DNA of 64,000 bases from Draconibacterium orientale (GCF_000626635.1 NZ_CP007451.1:4756501-4820500); one strand, 5' to 3'; counted from the stretch's first letter, positions 1-8,824 are shown. Made by a program: numbers and translations. The notes: generated by a model not told the origin, from the letters alone.

Positions 1-130
1 CGGGGCTGCGCTCCCTGCGGGTGCTTCCCCCGGGCTATTGATTACGCACCCTTGGTGCTTAAAGCCCCGAAGCGGGCGACAGGCAATAGCCCGGTGCGAG
101 TGGCTGAGTTTACGAAGACACAAAGCGCCG
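1..130. repeat. Structured GC-rich intergenic repeat, left edge cut
   Basis: This stretch is much richer in GC than the DNA around it and folds on itself. An 11-bp perfect inverted repeat (CCGGGCTATTG at 30-40, CAATAGCCCGG at 84-94) encloses two smaller hairpins, GCACC/GGTGC at 46-58 and a GCCC/GGGC pair around 64-77. No coding signal is convincing; the short open frame across it looks like chance. It resembles the dispersed palindromic repeats that are common between genes in Bacteroidota genomes, but a second copy is not present in this window, so that assignment is inference. Confidence 0.5.
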
Positions 131-272
131 GGTAAAAGATCGATAAAAAATCGTTCGGCGTCTAAAATATTAGAATTGGTCAGCTTGTTCCGAACGAAAA
201 ATCGTTGCAGAATCATTTGAAAATGGGAATATTAAAGTTGTGTAAACACCGCTTTCGCATGACAAAGGTCAT

Positions 273-301
273 TTTGACTTTTAATACGACAACTATTTTT
301 G
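273..301 (+). promoter_or_regulatory. Strong Bacteroidota-type promoter with overlapping palindrome
   Basis: TTTG at 273-276 and TATTTTTG at 294-301 match the Bacteroidota primary promoter (TTTG, then TAnnTTTG) with 17 nt between. A palindrome, ATGAC-AAAG-GTCAT at 259-272, abuts the upstream element and could be an operator. The start of transcription would be near 305-308. It faces no protein gene but a 75-80 nt stretch ending in a terminator. Confidence 0.65.
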
Positions 302-305
302 CAGG

Positions 306-382
306 TACAAATCCACCTAAGAAATTAGGACACAACATCAAACAAAAAATAAAAATCCCGGACTGGACGCCGGGATTTTTTT
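306..382 (+). ncRNA. Putative small RNA of about 75 nt
   Basis: The interval runs from the predicted start of the promoter at 273-301 to an intrinsic terminator at 351-382. It contains a 5-bp hairpin closed by a GAAA tetraloop (CCTAA 316-320, GAAA 321-324, TTAGG 325-329), an A-rich linker, and the terminator stem. No start codon is followed by a believable protein. I do not recognise the RNA family. The alternative is a leader or remnant whose gene has been lost. Confidence 0.5.
351..382 (+). terminator. Intrinsic terminator
   Basis: An 11-bp perfect stem (AAAAATCCCGG 351-361, CCGGGATTTTT 370-380) with an 8-nt loop, followed by T residues. It ends the putative small RNA. Confidence 0.8.
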
Positions 383-440
383 ATAGCTTAAATTTCTTCT
401 GATGTCTTTTTAATGAAATTAACGTCCTCCACAAAAGATT

Positions 441-520
441 TCACGCAGATTACGCTAATTATCGCAGATTTTAGATAAAACATCAGTTTCTCATCTGCTT
501 AATTCCGCGTAATCTGCGAG
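441..520. repeat. Palindromic intergenic repeat (REP-like)
   Basis: A 12-bp perfect inverted repeat (CGCAGATTACGC at 444-455, GCGTAATCTGCG at 507-518) with further imperfect complementarity inside (CGCAGATTT near 463, CATCTGC near 492). The same kind of core, cgcgga/tccgcg next to a CATCAG arm, recurs at 32358-32373 and 32839-32854. It sits just past the murB stop. Confidence 0.6.
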
Positions 521-555
521 CAAATAAAATTGAAAGGAATTCGGATAATTGCGTC

Positions 556-1572
556 CTAAATGCAGTTTACTTCACGTTCCAATGTCACGCCAAACTTCTC
601 TTCCACCGATTTACAAACCGCTTCAGAAAGTTCGTAGATAGCTTTGCCGGTGGCTTTGCCGTAATTTACCAGCACCAAAGCCTGTTGTTCGTGCACACCG
701 GCTTCGCCCATTCGTTTGCCTTTCCAGCCGACCTGTTCGATAAGCCAGCCGGCAGCCAGTTTAATTTTGCCTTCCCCTCCAGGATAAACAGGAATTTCAG
801 GGTATTTCGATTTTATTTGCTCAGCCAAAGCGACTTCCACCACCGGGTTTTTAAAAAAACTACCGGCGTTTCCGAACTCTTTTACATCGGGTAATTTTGA
901 GGAGCGGATTTCAATAACCGCCTCACGAACGTTGTGAAGATTTACCTCTCCTTTTTCGTTTACCCGTTCTTCGAGCTGTCCGTAGCCAAGATTAAACTCG
1001 GGGAATTTATCCAAACGAAAAATTACTGAAGTGATGATAAAACGGTTTTTCAGGTAATTTTTAAAAATACTGTTGCGGTATTGAAACAGACATTCGGCGG
1101 CGTTAAATTCTGCGGCACAGCCTTTTTCCAGGTCGAATCCTTTCACTTTTTCAACTAAACGGCAAACTTCCTGTCCGTAAGCTCCGATATTTTGTACCGG
1201 TGCAGCACCCACTTTTCCGGGTATCAACGAAAGGTTTTCGGCTCCCCCAAGGCCTCTGTTTACTGCAAATTCAACAAACTCATCCCAAACTTCGCCGGCT
1301 CCAACTTCAAACCATTCATGATTGCGATCTTCCCAAACCGGGTTTATTCCGGGCACATTCGGATGAATTACCAAACCATCAAAATCATTCATAAACAAAA
1401 TATTGCTGCCCTCTCCCAAAACGATCAACTTCTCCTCTTTCCAGCTTTTGTTGGAATTCAGAAAAACCTGCAGGTCTTCCAGTTCGGTAAATTCGAAATA
1501 ATATTTTGCTTTGGCGTCGATGCCAAATGTATTGTGTGCCTTTAGCGAATGATTTTCAGAAAAGCGGATCAT
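556..1572 (-). CDS. murB: UDP-N-acetylenolpyruvoylglucosamine reductase
   Basis: MurB reduces UDP-GlcNAc-enolpyruvate to UDP-MurNAc with NADPH and FAD, the second committed step of peptidoglycan precursor synthesis in the cytoplasm. The 338-residue protein has the FAD-binding motif GEGSN near residue 53, the core NLSLIPGKVGAAPVQNIGAYG region near 113-133, YRNSIFK, and the active-site serine loop NAGSFFKNP, then the C-terminal EREVNCI that carries the catalytic glutamate position. Length and motifs fit the type I (E. coli-like) form. The frame continues to a TTG at 1590, but that codon overlaps the predicted -7 element at 1588-1595, so I place the start at the ATG at 1572. No other cell-wall gene is adjacent; the gene appears to be transcribed alone. 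Confidence 0.95.
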   Translation of the reverse strand: MIRFSENHSLKAHNTFGIDAKAKYYFEFTELEDLQVFLNSNKSWKEEKLIVLGEGSNILFMNDFDGLVIHPNVPGINPVWEDRNHEWFEVGAGEVWDEFVEFAVNRGLGGAENLSLIPGKVGAAPVQNIGAYGQEVCRLVEKVKGFDLEKGCAAEFNAAECLFQYRNSIFKNYLKNRFIITSVIFRLDKFPEFNLGYGQLEERVNEKGEVNLHNVREAVIEIRSSKLPDVKEFGNAGSFFKNPVVEVALAEQIKSKYPEIPVYPGGEGKIKLAAGWLIEQVGWKGKRMGEAGVHEQQALVLVNYGKATGKAIYELSEAVCKSVEEKFGVTLEREVNCI

Positions 1573-1587
1573 AGAATAAATTTTGCG

Positions 1588-1595
1588 CAAAGATA
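1588..1595 (-). promoter_or_regulatory. -7 element of the murB promoter
   Basis: On the minus strand this reads TATCTTTG, a perfect TAnnTTTG match. The resulting leader would be only about 10 nt before the ATG at 1572, which is why the upstream TTG at 1590 was rejected as the start. A good -33 element is not obvious. Confidence 0.55.
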
Positions 1596-1639
1596 AAAGC
1601 TCCGTTGATTAATGAGGAAGGATTGAGAAACAATATTTA

Positions 1640-1720
1640 AAGATTGAATGGAGATCGATAAAGATTGAATAAGATTGAGTCCACATCAAGAATCTTCCGA
1701 CTTCCATCTTCCCGCTTCCT
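1640..1720. repeat. Degenerate short-period intergenic repeats
   Basis: Loose, near-tandem words recur here: AAGATTGAATggAGATcgATAAAGATTGAATAAGATTGAGT at about 1639-1679 in parts, then CTTCCGACTTCCATCTTCCCGCTTCC. The period is about 7-11 nt and inexact. Similar low-complexity tracts with other words occur at 18826, 28042, 41190 and 54958. They are not coding, although a glycosyltransferase frame runs open through this one. Confidence 0.45.
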
Positions 1721-1728
1721 ACTTTTTC

Positions 1729-1736
1729 TATCTTTA
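1729..1736 (+). promoter_or_regulatory. -7-like element before the glycosyltransferase
   Basis: TATCTTTA differs from TAnnTTTG at the last base. It lies 22 nt before the TTG at 1758, giving a short leader, and supports that codon as the start. Confidence 0.4.
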
Positions 1737-1757
1737 CAACAAATTCATTTCATTCAC

Positions 1758-2861
1758 TTGAAGCGCAAAAAACAAATAATTGTTTCTGTTACCAACGACC
1801 TGGTTGCCGATAACCGGGTGCATAAGGTTTGTACCTCGCTGGAAGAAATGGGATTCGGGGTTTTACTTGTAGGTAGAAAATTAAAAAACAGTCAGCCAAT
1901 TAATCGCAGCTATCTGACTCACCGCATGCGTTTGTGTTTTACAAAAGGTGCCTTTTTTTATACTGAATACAATTTCCGCTTACTCCTGTTTTTACTTTTC
2001 CGAAAAGCCGATGTTTTGCTGGCTAACGATTTGGATACGCTGACGGCCAATTACTTTGCGTCAAAAATCAAACGAGTTCCAGTGGTTTACGATAGCCACG
2101 AGTATTTTACCGAAGTTCCGGAATTAATTGATCGCCCGCGAGTAAAGCAATTTTGGGAGTGGCTGGAAAGTAGAATGCTGCCAAATTTAAAACACTGCTA
2201 CACGGTTTGTGATTCTATTGCTGCAGTTTACCATGAAAAATACGGAGCATCATTTAAAGTAGTTCGAAATATTCCTGTTTCAAAAAACAGGCTTCAGCTT
2301 ATCGAAAATGAAAATCAGCCTAAGATCATTCTTTACCAGGGCGCTGTAAACATTGGCCGCGGACTGGAACAAGCGATAAAAGCCATGCATTTTATTGAAG
2401 GCGCACAACTAGTAATTGCCGGCGATGGCGACATAAAACAACAACTGGAAGAATTGGTGCGCACCGAAAAACTGGAAAACAAAGTACGTTTTACCGGCCG
2501 CCTTTCCATTGATGAACTGGCCGAACTTACACCCACTGCCGATTTGGGATTATCGATTGAAGAAGATTTGGGACTGAATTATCGTTTTGCACTGCCCAAT
2601 AAATTGTTCGATTACATCGGTGCCGGAGTTCCCGTATTGGTTAGCGATTTGCCGGAAATGAAAGCGATTGTTGAAAAATACGATATTGGTGCTATCTGCA
2701 ATTCACACGATCATAAAAATCTGGCAAATGCGGTTAATGAGGCTTTGAATAATTCAGACAAAATAAAAACCTGGAAAACCAACCTGATTCAGACTTCACA
2801 AGAACTTACCTGGGAAAATGAAGCGGAAGTTTTAAAAGGTATTTTTGCTGAGTTTCTGTAA
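1758..2861 (+). CDS. Glycosyltransferase family 4
   Basis: The 367-residue protein has the two Rossmann-like halves of a GT-B retaining glycosyltransferase. The N-terminal half opens with SVTNDLVADNRVHKV and contains DVLLANDLDTL and VVYDSHEYF; the C-terminal half has GAVNIGRGLEQAI, LVIAGDGD and the nucleotide-sugar-binding stretch EEDLGLNYRFALPNKLFDY, with AGVPVLVSD. Donor and acceptor cannot be told from sequence. I chose the TTG at 1758 because the frame upstream translates a low-complexity repeat and a promoter-like TATCTTTA lies at 1729-1736; there is no ATG nearby. It stands alone between murB (opposite strand) and ftsE (opposite strand), so it is not in a visible polysaccharide operon. 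Function in surface glycan or protein glycosylation is inference. Confidence 0.85.
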   Translation: MKRKKQIIVSVTNDLVADNRVHKVCTSLEEMGFGVLLVGRKLKNSQPINRSYLTHRMRLCFTKGAFFYTEYNFRLLLFLLFRKADVLLANDLDTLTANYFASKIKRVPVVYDSHEYFTEVPELIDRPRVKQFWEWLESRMLPNLKHCYTVCDSIAAVYHEKYGASFKVVRNIPVSKNRLQLIENENQPKIILYQGAVNIGRGLEQAIKAMHFIEGAQLVIAGDGDIKQQLEELVRTEKLENKVRFTGRLSIDELAELTPTADLGLSIEEDLGLNYRFALPNKLFDYIGAGVPVLVSDLPEMKAIVEKYDIGAICNSHDHKNLANAVNEALNNSDKIKTWKTNLIQTSQELTWENEAEVLKGIFAEFL

Positions 2862-2908
2862 GATTTAATGTGAATATTTCCTGACTAGTTCATTCTGGTT
2901 TCTTGTAA

Positions 2909-2985
2909 CGTCATGCTGAACTCGTTTCAGCATTTCTTTTTCAGTATCTCCTTTCGAAAGCCCCTGAAACAAGTTCAGGGTGACG
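2909..2985. repeat. Long palindromic intergenic repeat
   Basis: Two 22-bp arms (2909-2930 and 2964-2985) are inverted copies with three mismatches; the shared core is CTGAACTYGTTTCAG. The spacer is 33 nt. It lies between two convergent genes (glycosyltransferase and ftsE), so it could stop transcription from both sides. The words GTCATGCTGAAC and GTTCAGGGTGACG are, as I recall, a very common dispersed intergenic repeat in Bacteroidota. Confidence 0.65.
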
Positions 2986-3016
2986 TTTCATCAACTCTGA
3001 TTAAGTGAAAGACAAA

Positions 3017-3739
3017 TTACACATTTTTCTCCAGCAGATTTTCAAACTCTATTTCCTCTGTGTTTTTTGCCGAATCGTTTAATTTCCCATTAACACAAAC
3101 CCATGTTCGAGCAGGCTTTTTGGCAATTGCAGCATAATCGTGCGTAGCCATCAAAATGGTTTTTCCGTCGTTATTCAACTGGATAAACAAGTCAAGAATA
3201 TCTTCCGAAGTCTCGGGATCCAGGTTGCCGGTAGGCTCGTCGGCCAAAATAATATCAGCATAATTTAAAATGGCACGGGCAATAACCACACGCTGCTGCT
3301 CGCCACCACTTAACTGGTGCGGCATTTTTTCTTTTTTGTGCAACATGCCAACCCGCTCGAGCACTTCATCAACCCGGTTTTCAATTTCCAGCTTGTTCTT
3401 CCATCCGGTGGCTTTTAACACAAAAGCCAGATTGGCATACACATTCCGGTCGGTAAGCAAACGAAAATCCTGAAAAACAACGCCAAGCCGTCTTCTCAAA
3501 TACGGGATATTTCGTTTTTTTAGTCCAACCAAATCAAAATCCAACACACTCCCAAAGCCAAATTCCAAAGGTAATTCCGCATTCAACATTTTTATCAGAC
3601 TGGTTTTTCCGGTTCCAACTTTTCCAACCACATAAATAAATTCGCCTTCCTTCACCTCTACATCAACACCCGACAGCACCAGGTTATCGTATTGGTAAAT
3701 ACTGGCATCCAGCAACTTTATAACTGTTTTTTTGTCCAT
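3017..3739 (-). CDS. ftsE: Cell division ATP-binding protein FtsE
   Basis: FtsE is the ATPase of the FtsEX complex, which links the divisome to activation of peptidoglycan hydrolases at the inner membrane. The 240-residue protein has Walker A GKVGTGKTS near residue 39, the Q-loop VFQDFRLL, the ABC signature LSGGEQQR, Walker B IILADEPTGNLD and the switch histidine in ATHDY. RRLGVVFQDFRLLTDRNVYANLAF is typical of FtsE rather than of LolD or MacB ATPases. In many bacteria ftsX follows directly; here neither neighbour is a permease, so the partner must be encoded elsewhere. Its start codon is the ATG at 3739. The first G of Walker A is kept but the second is shifted (GKVGTGKT rather than GPSGAGKS), as seen in FtsE of this phylum. 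Confidence 0.88.
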   Translation of the reverse strand: MDKKTVIKLLDASIYQYDNLVLSGVDVEVKEGEFIYVVGKVGTGKTSLIKMLNAELPLEFGFGSVLDFDLVGLKKRNIPYLRRRLGVVFQDFRLLTDRNVYANLAFVLKATGWKNKLEIENRVDEVLERVGMLHKKEKMPHQLSGGEQQRVVIARAILNYADIILADEPTGNLDPETSEDILDLFIQLNNDGKTILMATHDYAAIAKKPARTWVCVNGKLNDSAKNTEEIEFENLLEKNV

Positions 3740-3944
3740 AAAAAATGTGTTGCAACTAAAATAGTTCGAAATTTCTTACCCACATATATAATAAAGGAAA
3801 GAAATAAACAGTTTTTTGTTAAGAATTACAAGCATTAACGGCAGTTTAGCAAGTCGGGAATAGCTATTTTAGTTGGTCAATTGTAAAAAGTAAGCCAGCA
3901 AATGGTTTGAAACAATTAATTCATTCAAAACAAAGCGAATAAGC

Positions 3945-6900
3945 ATGAGAACAATACAAATTTTGTTATCTCTTTTTATCATTATTGGTTCTTTTCAGCA
4001 AGCCGGCGCGCAGGAAACGGCTTATTTCGATGATGTGAGAAAGGATATCGACATCGCAAAAGAACTTTACGACAAGGGAAAATACGTTTCAACTTACCGG
4101 CAATTCGAGAAAATTCAGGAACGTGTCGAGCCTAAATCGGAATTGTATTCTGAAGCCGAATATTACAAAGCAGTTTCGGCACTTCACTCCGGGTACCGCT
4201 CGGGCGACGAGCTGATCCGTACTTTTGTTGAAAACTATCCTGACAGTCCGTACATGAACAGCGCACAATTCAACCTGGGGAAAAACCAGTTTGAAAAGCG
4301 ACAATATTCGCTGGCTGTTCGCACTTTTGCAAAAGTAGATAGAAGCGACCTGGCGGAAAACGAGCGCATTGAATTGCAGTATCAGAATGGATTTGCAAAC
4401 CTCGAGGAAGGAAATACCGATGTTGCCTACCGCGAGTTTATGGCCATCCGAAATACCAACAATTTGTACAGCAAACCTGCCACTTATTACTGTGCACATA
4501 TTTTGTATTTAAGAGAAGATTACGACGCCTCGATTGAAGCTTTTAGGGCACTAAACAACGATCCTTCTTATTCGCCGGTAATTCCGCTGTATGTTAGCCA
4601 CATATACTACAAACAAAAGAAATACAACGAGGTGGTAAACTACACCACAACCATTATCGACGATGTGCAGGAAGAACACCAAACCGAACTGGCCAAGATT
4701 GTTGGCGATTCGTATTTTCATTTAGGTCAGTACGAAAATGCCATTCCTTACCTCGAGAGATATTTTGAAACATCGGGGACAAAAACCCGCGAAGAAAATT
4801 ACATCCTCGGTTTTTGCTACTATCACACCAACAAATTCGCCGAAGCCGCCCAATTACTGCAAAAAGCAGCTATCGGCAACGATGAAATGACCCAAAACGC
4901 TTACTATCATCTGGCCGATTGTTTTATCAAACTCAACGACAAAGAGAAAGCAAAAACAGCTTACAATGCAGCTTCGGAATTTGATTTTAATGCAGACATT
5001 AAAGAAGATGCTCTGTTTAGTTACGCCAAATTAACCTACGAGCTTTCGTACTCTCCTTTTAACGAAACCATTAACGCTTTCGACCGCTACATTGCTGAAT
5101 ATCCAAACTCGCCAAAAAACGCTGAAGCCTACGAAATTCTGGTCGAAGTTTATATGGTGACCAAAAACTACAAAGACGCAATTGAATCGATTGAGAAAAT
5201 ACAAAACAAAACGCCCCACATTTTAGAAGCCTACCAGCGCGTAACATTTTATCGCGGTCTGGAGTTGTTCAATAACCTGATGTACAACCAGGCGATCGAG
5301 AATTTCGATCTGTCGCTGGCCAACGGAAACTACAACAAGGAAATAAAAGCGCGGGCACTTTACTGGAAATCGGAGGCCTTGTACCGCGTGGGCGATTACG
5401 ATAATTCAATCACATCGTACAACCAATTCGCACGCAGTTCTTCTTCCGCCAGTGATGCTGAAGTATTAAATGCCCATTACAACATGGGTTACGCTTATTT
5501 GAAAACCGATAATAAAGAAGCGGCGCAACAACATTTCCAACAGTATGTGCAGAAAATGCAGGGCAAACGAACACCAAAAATTGCTGATGCCTACAATCGA
5601 ATTGGCGATTATTATTTCCTGAATACAAATTATGCGCAAGCCATCGATAGTTACGAACGTGCCTACAACATAAAAATGCTGGAAGCCGATTATGCCCTGT
5701 TGCAAATTGCTTTTTGCCAGGGGCTTCAGCGTAATCAACAAGACAAGATTAACAACCTAAACCTGTTATTACGCGAGTTTCCGGAGTCGGATTATTACGA
5801 CGACGCTTTATATGAACTGGGGCGCGCGAACGAACGACTGGGTAACAATTTCGAGGCCGTTCGCCAGTACCGGGAAATTGTTGAAAACCATCCAAACAGC
5901 AACTACTACCGTAATGCGCTGTTGCAACTGGGTTTGGTTAATTACAACAACGGCGACTTTAACAAAGCCCTTAACCAGTACAAAGAAGTAGCCGAAAACT
6001 ACAAAGGAACACCCGAGGCCAATTCTGCACTTCAGGGGATTAAAAACTGTTATGTGGAACTGAACGATGTGGATGCTTATTTTGCGTACGTGAAACAATT
6101 GGGTGGCGATGTCAACATTAGCGCATCGGAACAAGACCAACTTACCTACTCGGCTGCAGAACGTGTTTATATGGCCGGAAACGAGGATGCCAACGTACAA
6201 CTTCAGCAGTACCTGAATCAATATCCAAACGGAGCTTACGCAACCAATGCGCATTTCTATCTGGCAGAAATAAAATACAAAGAAGGCAACTACGGAGAAG
6301 CCAATTCACACTATTCGTTTATAGCCAATCAACCCGATAATATTTTTACCGAACAGGCGCTTGCACGCGCATCGGAGTTGACCTACAACGCCGGCGACTA
6401 CGATACCGCACTCGATCTGTTTAACCGTCTGGAAGAAAAATCAACCGGTAAATGGAATTCGCTTCGTGCAAACACCGGACAAATGCGCTGCCAGTTGATC
6501 AATCAAAATTACCAGGCAGTAATTGTGGCTGCCGAAAAAGTAAATAAATCGGATGTAGCCAACGAAGCACTGAAAAAAGAAACCGATTATGCCATTGGAA
6601 AATCGAATTACGAACTGGGCAATTTAAGTTCAGCAATCAGCCCTTTACGCGACGTGGCAAAAGACACCAAACTGGAACAAGGCGCCGAAGCCAAATACCT
6701 GCTGGCCGAAATTTATTACCGCGACAATAACAGGGCAAAAGCCGAGGACGAAATTGTTGATTTCATCGACAAAGGCACACCATACACCTATTGGCTGGGT
6801 AAATCCTTTTTGTTGCTGGCCAGCATTTACGAAGATGGTGGCGACCAGTTTCAGGCAAAACATACATTGAAAAGCCTGGCTGAAAACTATAACGACGACA

Positions 6901-7016
6901 ACGACGGAATAAAAGCCGAAGCACAGCAACGCCTTGATGTAATTCTGGCAAAAGAGGCGCAGCAACAGCAAAATGCAGTCGATAGTTCGTTCCAAATGGA
7001 AATTAAACAAAACTAA
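3945..7016 (+). CDS. Large exported TPR protein
   Basis: A 1023-residue protein with a signal peptide (MRTIQILLSLFIIIGSFQQAGAQ, cleavage near residue 22) followed almost entirely by tetratricopeptide repeats, visible as recurring units such as ALYELGRANERLGNNFEAV and NALLQLGLVNYNNGDFNKAL. It ends in a short Gln-rich tail. TPR solenoids of this type act as periplasmic scaffolds for protein complexes. The stop (7014-7016) is 2 nt from the next gene, a barrel protein, so the two are translationally coupled and likely work together at the outer membrane. A near-consensus -7 element TATTTTAG is at 3865-3872. The exact role is unknown; a link to outer-membrane protein assembly or secretion is inference. 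Confidence 0.85.
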   Translation: MRTIQILLSLFIIIGSFQQAGAQETAYFDDVRKDIDIAKELYDKGKYVSTYRQFEKIQERVEPKSELYSEAEYYKAVSALHSGYRSGDELIRTFVENYPDSPYMNSAQFNLGKNQFEKRQYSLAVRTFAKVDRSDLAENERIELQYQNGFANLEEGNTDVAYREFMAIRNTNNLYSKPATYYCAHILYLREDYDASIEAFRALNNDPSYSPVIPLYVSHIYYKQKKYNEVVNYTTTIIDDVQEEHQTELAKIVGDSYFHLGQYENAIPYLERYFETSGTKTREENYILGFCYYHTNKFAEAAQLLQKAAIGNDEMTQNAYYHLADCFIKLNDKEKAKTAYNAASEFDFNADIKEDALFSYAKLTYELSYSPFNETINAFDRYIAEYPNSPKNAEAYEILVEVYMVTKNYKDAIESIEKIQNKTPHILEAYQRVTFYRGLELFNNLMYNQAIENFDLSLANGNYNKEIKARALYWKSEALYRVGDYDNSITSYNQFARSSSSASDAEVLNAHYNMGYAYLKTDNKEAAQQHFQQYVQKMQGKRTPKIADAYNRIGDYYFLNTNYAQAIDSYERAYNIKMLEADYALLQIAFCQGLQRNQQDKINNLNLLLREFPESDYYDDALYELGRANERLGNNFEAVRQYREIVENHPNSNYYRNALLQLGLVNYNNGDFNKALNQYKEVAENYKGTPEANSALQGIKNCYVELNDVDAYFAYVKQLGGDVNISASEQDQLTYSAAERVYMAGNEDANVQLQQYLNQYPNGAYATNAHFYLAEIKYKEGNYGEANSHYSFIANQPDNIFTEQALARASELTYNAGDYDTALDLFNRLEEKSTGKWNSLRANTGQMRCQLINQNYQAVIVAAEKVNKSDVANEALKKETDYAIGKSNYELGNLSSAISPLRDVAKDTKLEQGAEAKYLLAEIYYRDNNRAKAEDEIVDFIDKGTPYTYWLGKSFLLLASIYEDGGDQFQAKHTLKSLAENYNDDNDGIKAEAQQRLDVILAKEAQQQQNAVDSSFQMEIKQN

Positions 7017-7018
7017 AA

Positions 7019-8800
7019 ATGCACAACATGTTCAAAACAGCACGATATATTTTTACACTACTTTTACTTGGCACTGCCGTATTTTCACAGGCCCAACAAG
7101 ATACCACGCTTACCAAGGAAGTTGAGGTAACCAAAGCATACAAACCAACCATTTCGGATGCCAACAAACTAAACAGCATGCCGACAATTGATGAAACGGA
7201 GCATCAGAAACCAACCTTTAACTACAACATTAACAGTAAGCCGGTTTTTAGCACCTTTTCGGTGAATCCGTTAAAAGCAGCCATCGTTGAAACTTCGAAG
7301 AAGGAAGACAACGGCTACGGCTTGGTTCGTGCCGGACTGGGAACAACTTTCCGCCCTTACGGCGAGGTTTTCTTTAATAATCAAAACTCCAGGAATTCGT
7401 TGTTTGGAATTCACTCCATGCACCTGTCGTCGTTTGACGATATTAAACTTGAGGGAGGCGACAAAGTGGATGCACCGTTTATGAAGAACGAGGTTGATCT
7501 GTTTGTAAAACACACGTTTCAGGACAATGTGCTTTCAGTGAATCTGGACTTTAAACACGATGCATTTAACTATTACGGCTATCCTTTAATGGCCATTCCT
7601 GATCCACTGCTGGAAGACGGCCAAACCATAAATTATTTCGATACCAAACAGTCGTTTGCAAAAGGCGGTATCAATATTGGTTTGAAAAACCCGACTGCTG
7701 AATACGATGATGCAACTATTGGATTTGATTTTTCCTACCATTATTTTGGTACCAAAACCGATCAGCGCGAGCATTACGCCAACTTTGTGCTGGATGTACA
7801 ACAACCAATGGTTACCGGCGTTGGACTGCTTGAAGGTGGCGTTTTATACACACAGGCCAGCGACATTTTCCTGCAAACCGACTCAACCACCGGCAAACGT
7901 TCGCAAATAATTATACACGCTAAACCGGCCTGGTTTGTTGGCAACGAAACCGCAAACATTACGCTGGGCGTAAATACTTTTTTCGCCATAGTTTCAGATA
8001 AGGATACCGAAGCTAAAATCTCTCCAAACGTACGTGCCAACTGGGCACCGGTTCCGGAGTTAATAAATCTGTACGCCGGAATTGACGGCGACTACATCAG
8101 CAATCATTATTCAAAAATAGCTTACGAAAATCCATTTGTCGATCCGGAGCACGATGTAATGAATTCGTTCCAAAAGTTCCGCTTTTATGGCGGTTTCGAT
8201 GGTAAGTTCTCGAAAAAGACCAACTTTAAAATTTCAGCAGAATATGCCATGATCGATAATCAGCCGTTTTACTATTTAAGCTATGCACCAATTGGAGAAT
8301 CGTTAGCCTATCCGGTGCAACTTGTTATGGACAACACTTTTAAGCCGTTGTACGACAACATGAATCGATTGAAGTTAAATGCCGAAGTATTTCACGCCTC
8401 GTCAGACAAAGTTGATTTAACTGCATCGGTAAATTACTACAGTTACAAACTCGACGAGCAGGAAGAAGCCTGGAACCTTCCGCAATGGGATGCGAACTTA
8501 AATATTGGCTACAAAGTAAACGACCAACTTAGTTTGTCGGCCGATATATTTTTAATGGGAGAAAGAAAAGCGTTATTGATTGAACAACCGGCAACAGACA
8601 TTCCAGAAGACCTTCCTATTAGAAGATCGAATAGCCTTGACACCGCTTTCGATCTAAACGTAAAAGGAAACTACCAGATAACTAATCAATTTTCGGTGTT
8701 TGCACAGCTCAACAATTTTGGTTTTCAAAAATATCAACGCTGGTTCGGGTACCCGGTACAAAGCTTTAATATGCTGGCCGGTATAAGTTATTCGTTCTAA
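7019..8800 (+). CDS. Outer-membrane beta-barrel protein, TonB-receptor-like
   Basis: The 593-residue protein begins with a signal peptide (MFKTARYIFTLLLLGTAVFSQAQ from the second Met) and a short stretch TLTKEVEVTKAYKPTISDANKL, which resembles the start of TonB-dependent receptor-like proteins in this phylum. The remainder alternates polar and aromatic residues as in a beta barrel, and the chain ends GISYSF, with the C-terminal Phe expected of an outer-membrane protein. There is no clear plug domain or TonB box. ATGs at 7019 and 7028 are both possible starts; the first is only 2 nt past the upstream stop. It is cotranscribed with the TPR gene and followed by a terminator at 8825. Substrate unknown. 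Confidence 0.78.
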   Translation: MHNMFKTARYIFTLLLLGTAVFSQAQQDTTLTKEVEVTKAYKPTISDANKLNSMPTIDETEHQKPTFNYNINSKPVFSTFSVNPLKAAIVETSKKEDNGYGLVRAGLGTTFRPYGEVFFNNQNSRNSLFGIHSMHLSSFDDIKLEGGDKVDAPFMKNEVDLFVKHTFQDNVLSVNLDFKHDAFNYYGYPLMAIPDPLLEDGQTINYFDTKQSFAKGGINIGLKNPTAEYDDATIGFDFSYHYFGTKTDQREHYANFVLDVQQPMVTGVGLLEGGVLYTQASDIFLQTDSTTGKRSQIIIHAKPAWFVGNETANITLGVNTFFAIVSDKDTEAKISPNVRANWAPVPELINLYAGIDGDYISNHYSKIAYENPFVDPEHDVMNSFQKFRFYGGFDGKFSKKTNFKISAEYAMIDNQPFYYLSYAPIGESLAYPVQLVMDNTFKPLYDNMNRLKLNAEVFHASSDKVDLTASVNYYSYKLDEQEEAWNLPQWDANLNIGYKVNDQLSLSADIFLMGERKALLIEQPATDIPEDLPIRRSNSLDTAFDLNVKGNYQITNQFSVFAQLNNFGFQKYQRWFGYPVQSFNMLAGISYSF

Positions 8801-8824
8801 TTGGCATTAATCAATCAATTCGGT

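Noticed and set aside
38-220. Short open frame starting MITHPWCLKPRSG
   Set aside because: It lies across a palindromic GC-rich repeat; the composition is that of a repeat rather than of a gene, and there is no promoter or ribosome signal.
5808-6254. Long frames on the opposite strand of the TPR gene
   Set aside because: They have no start signals and are explained by the codon bias of the TPR gene.
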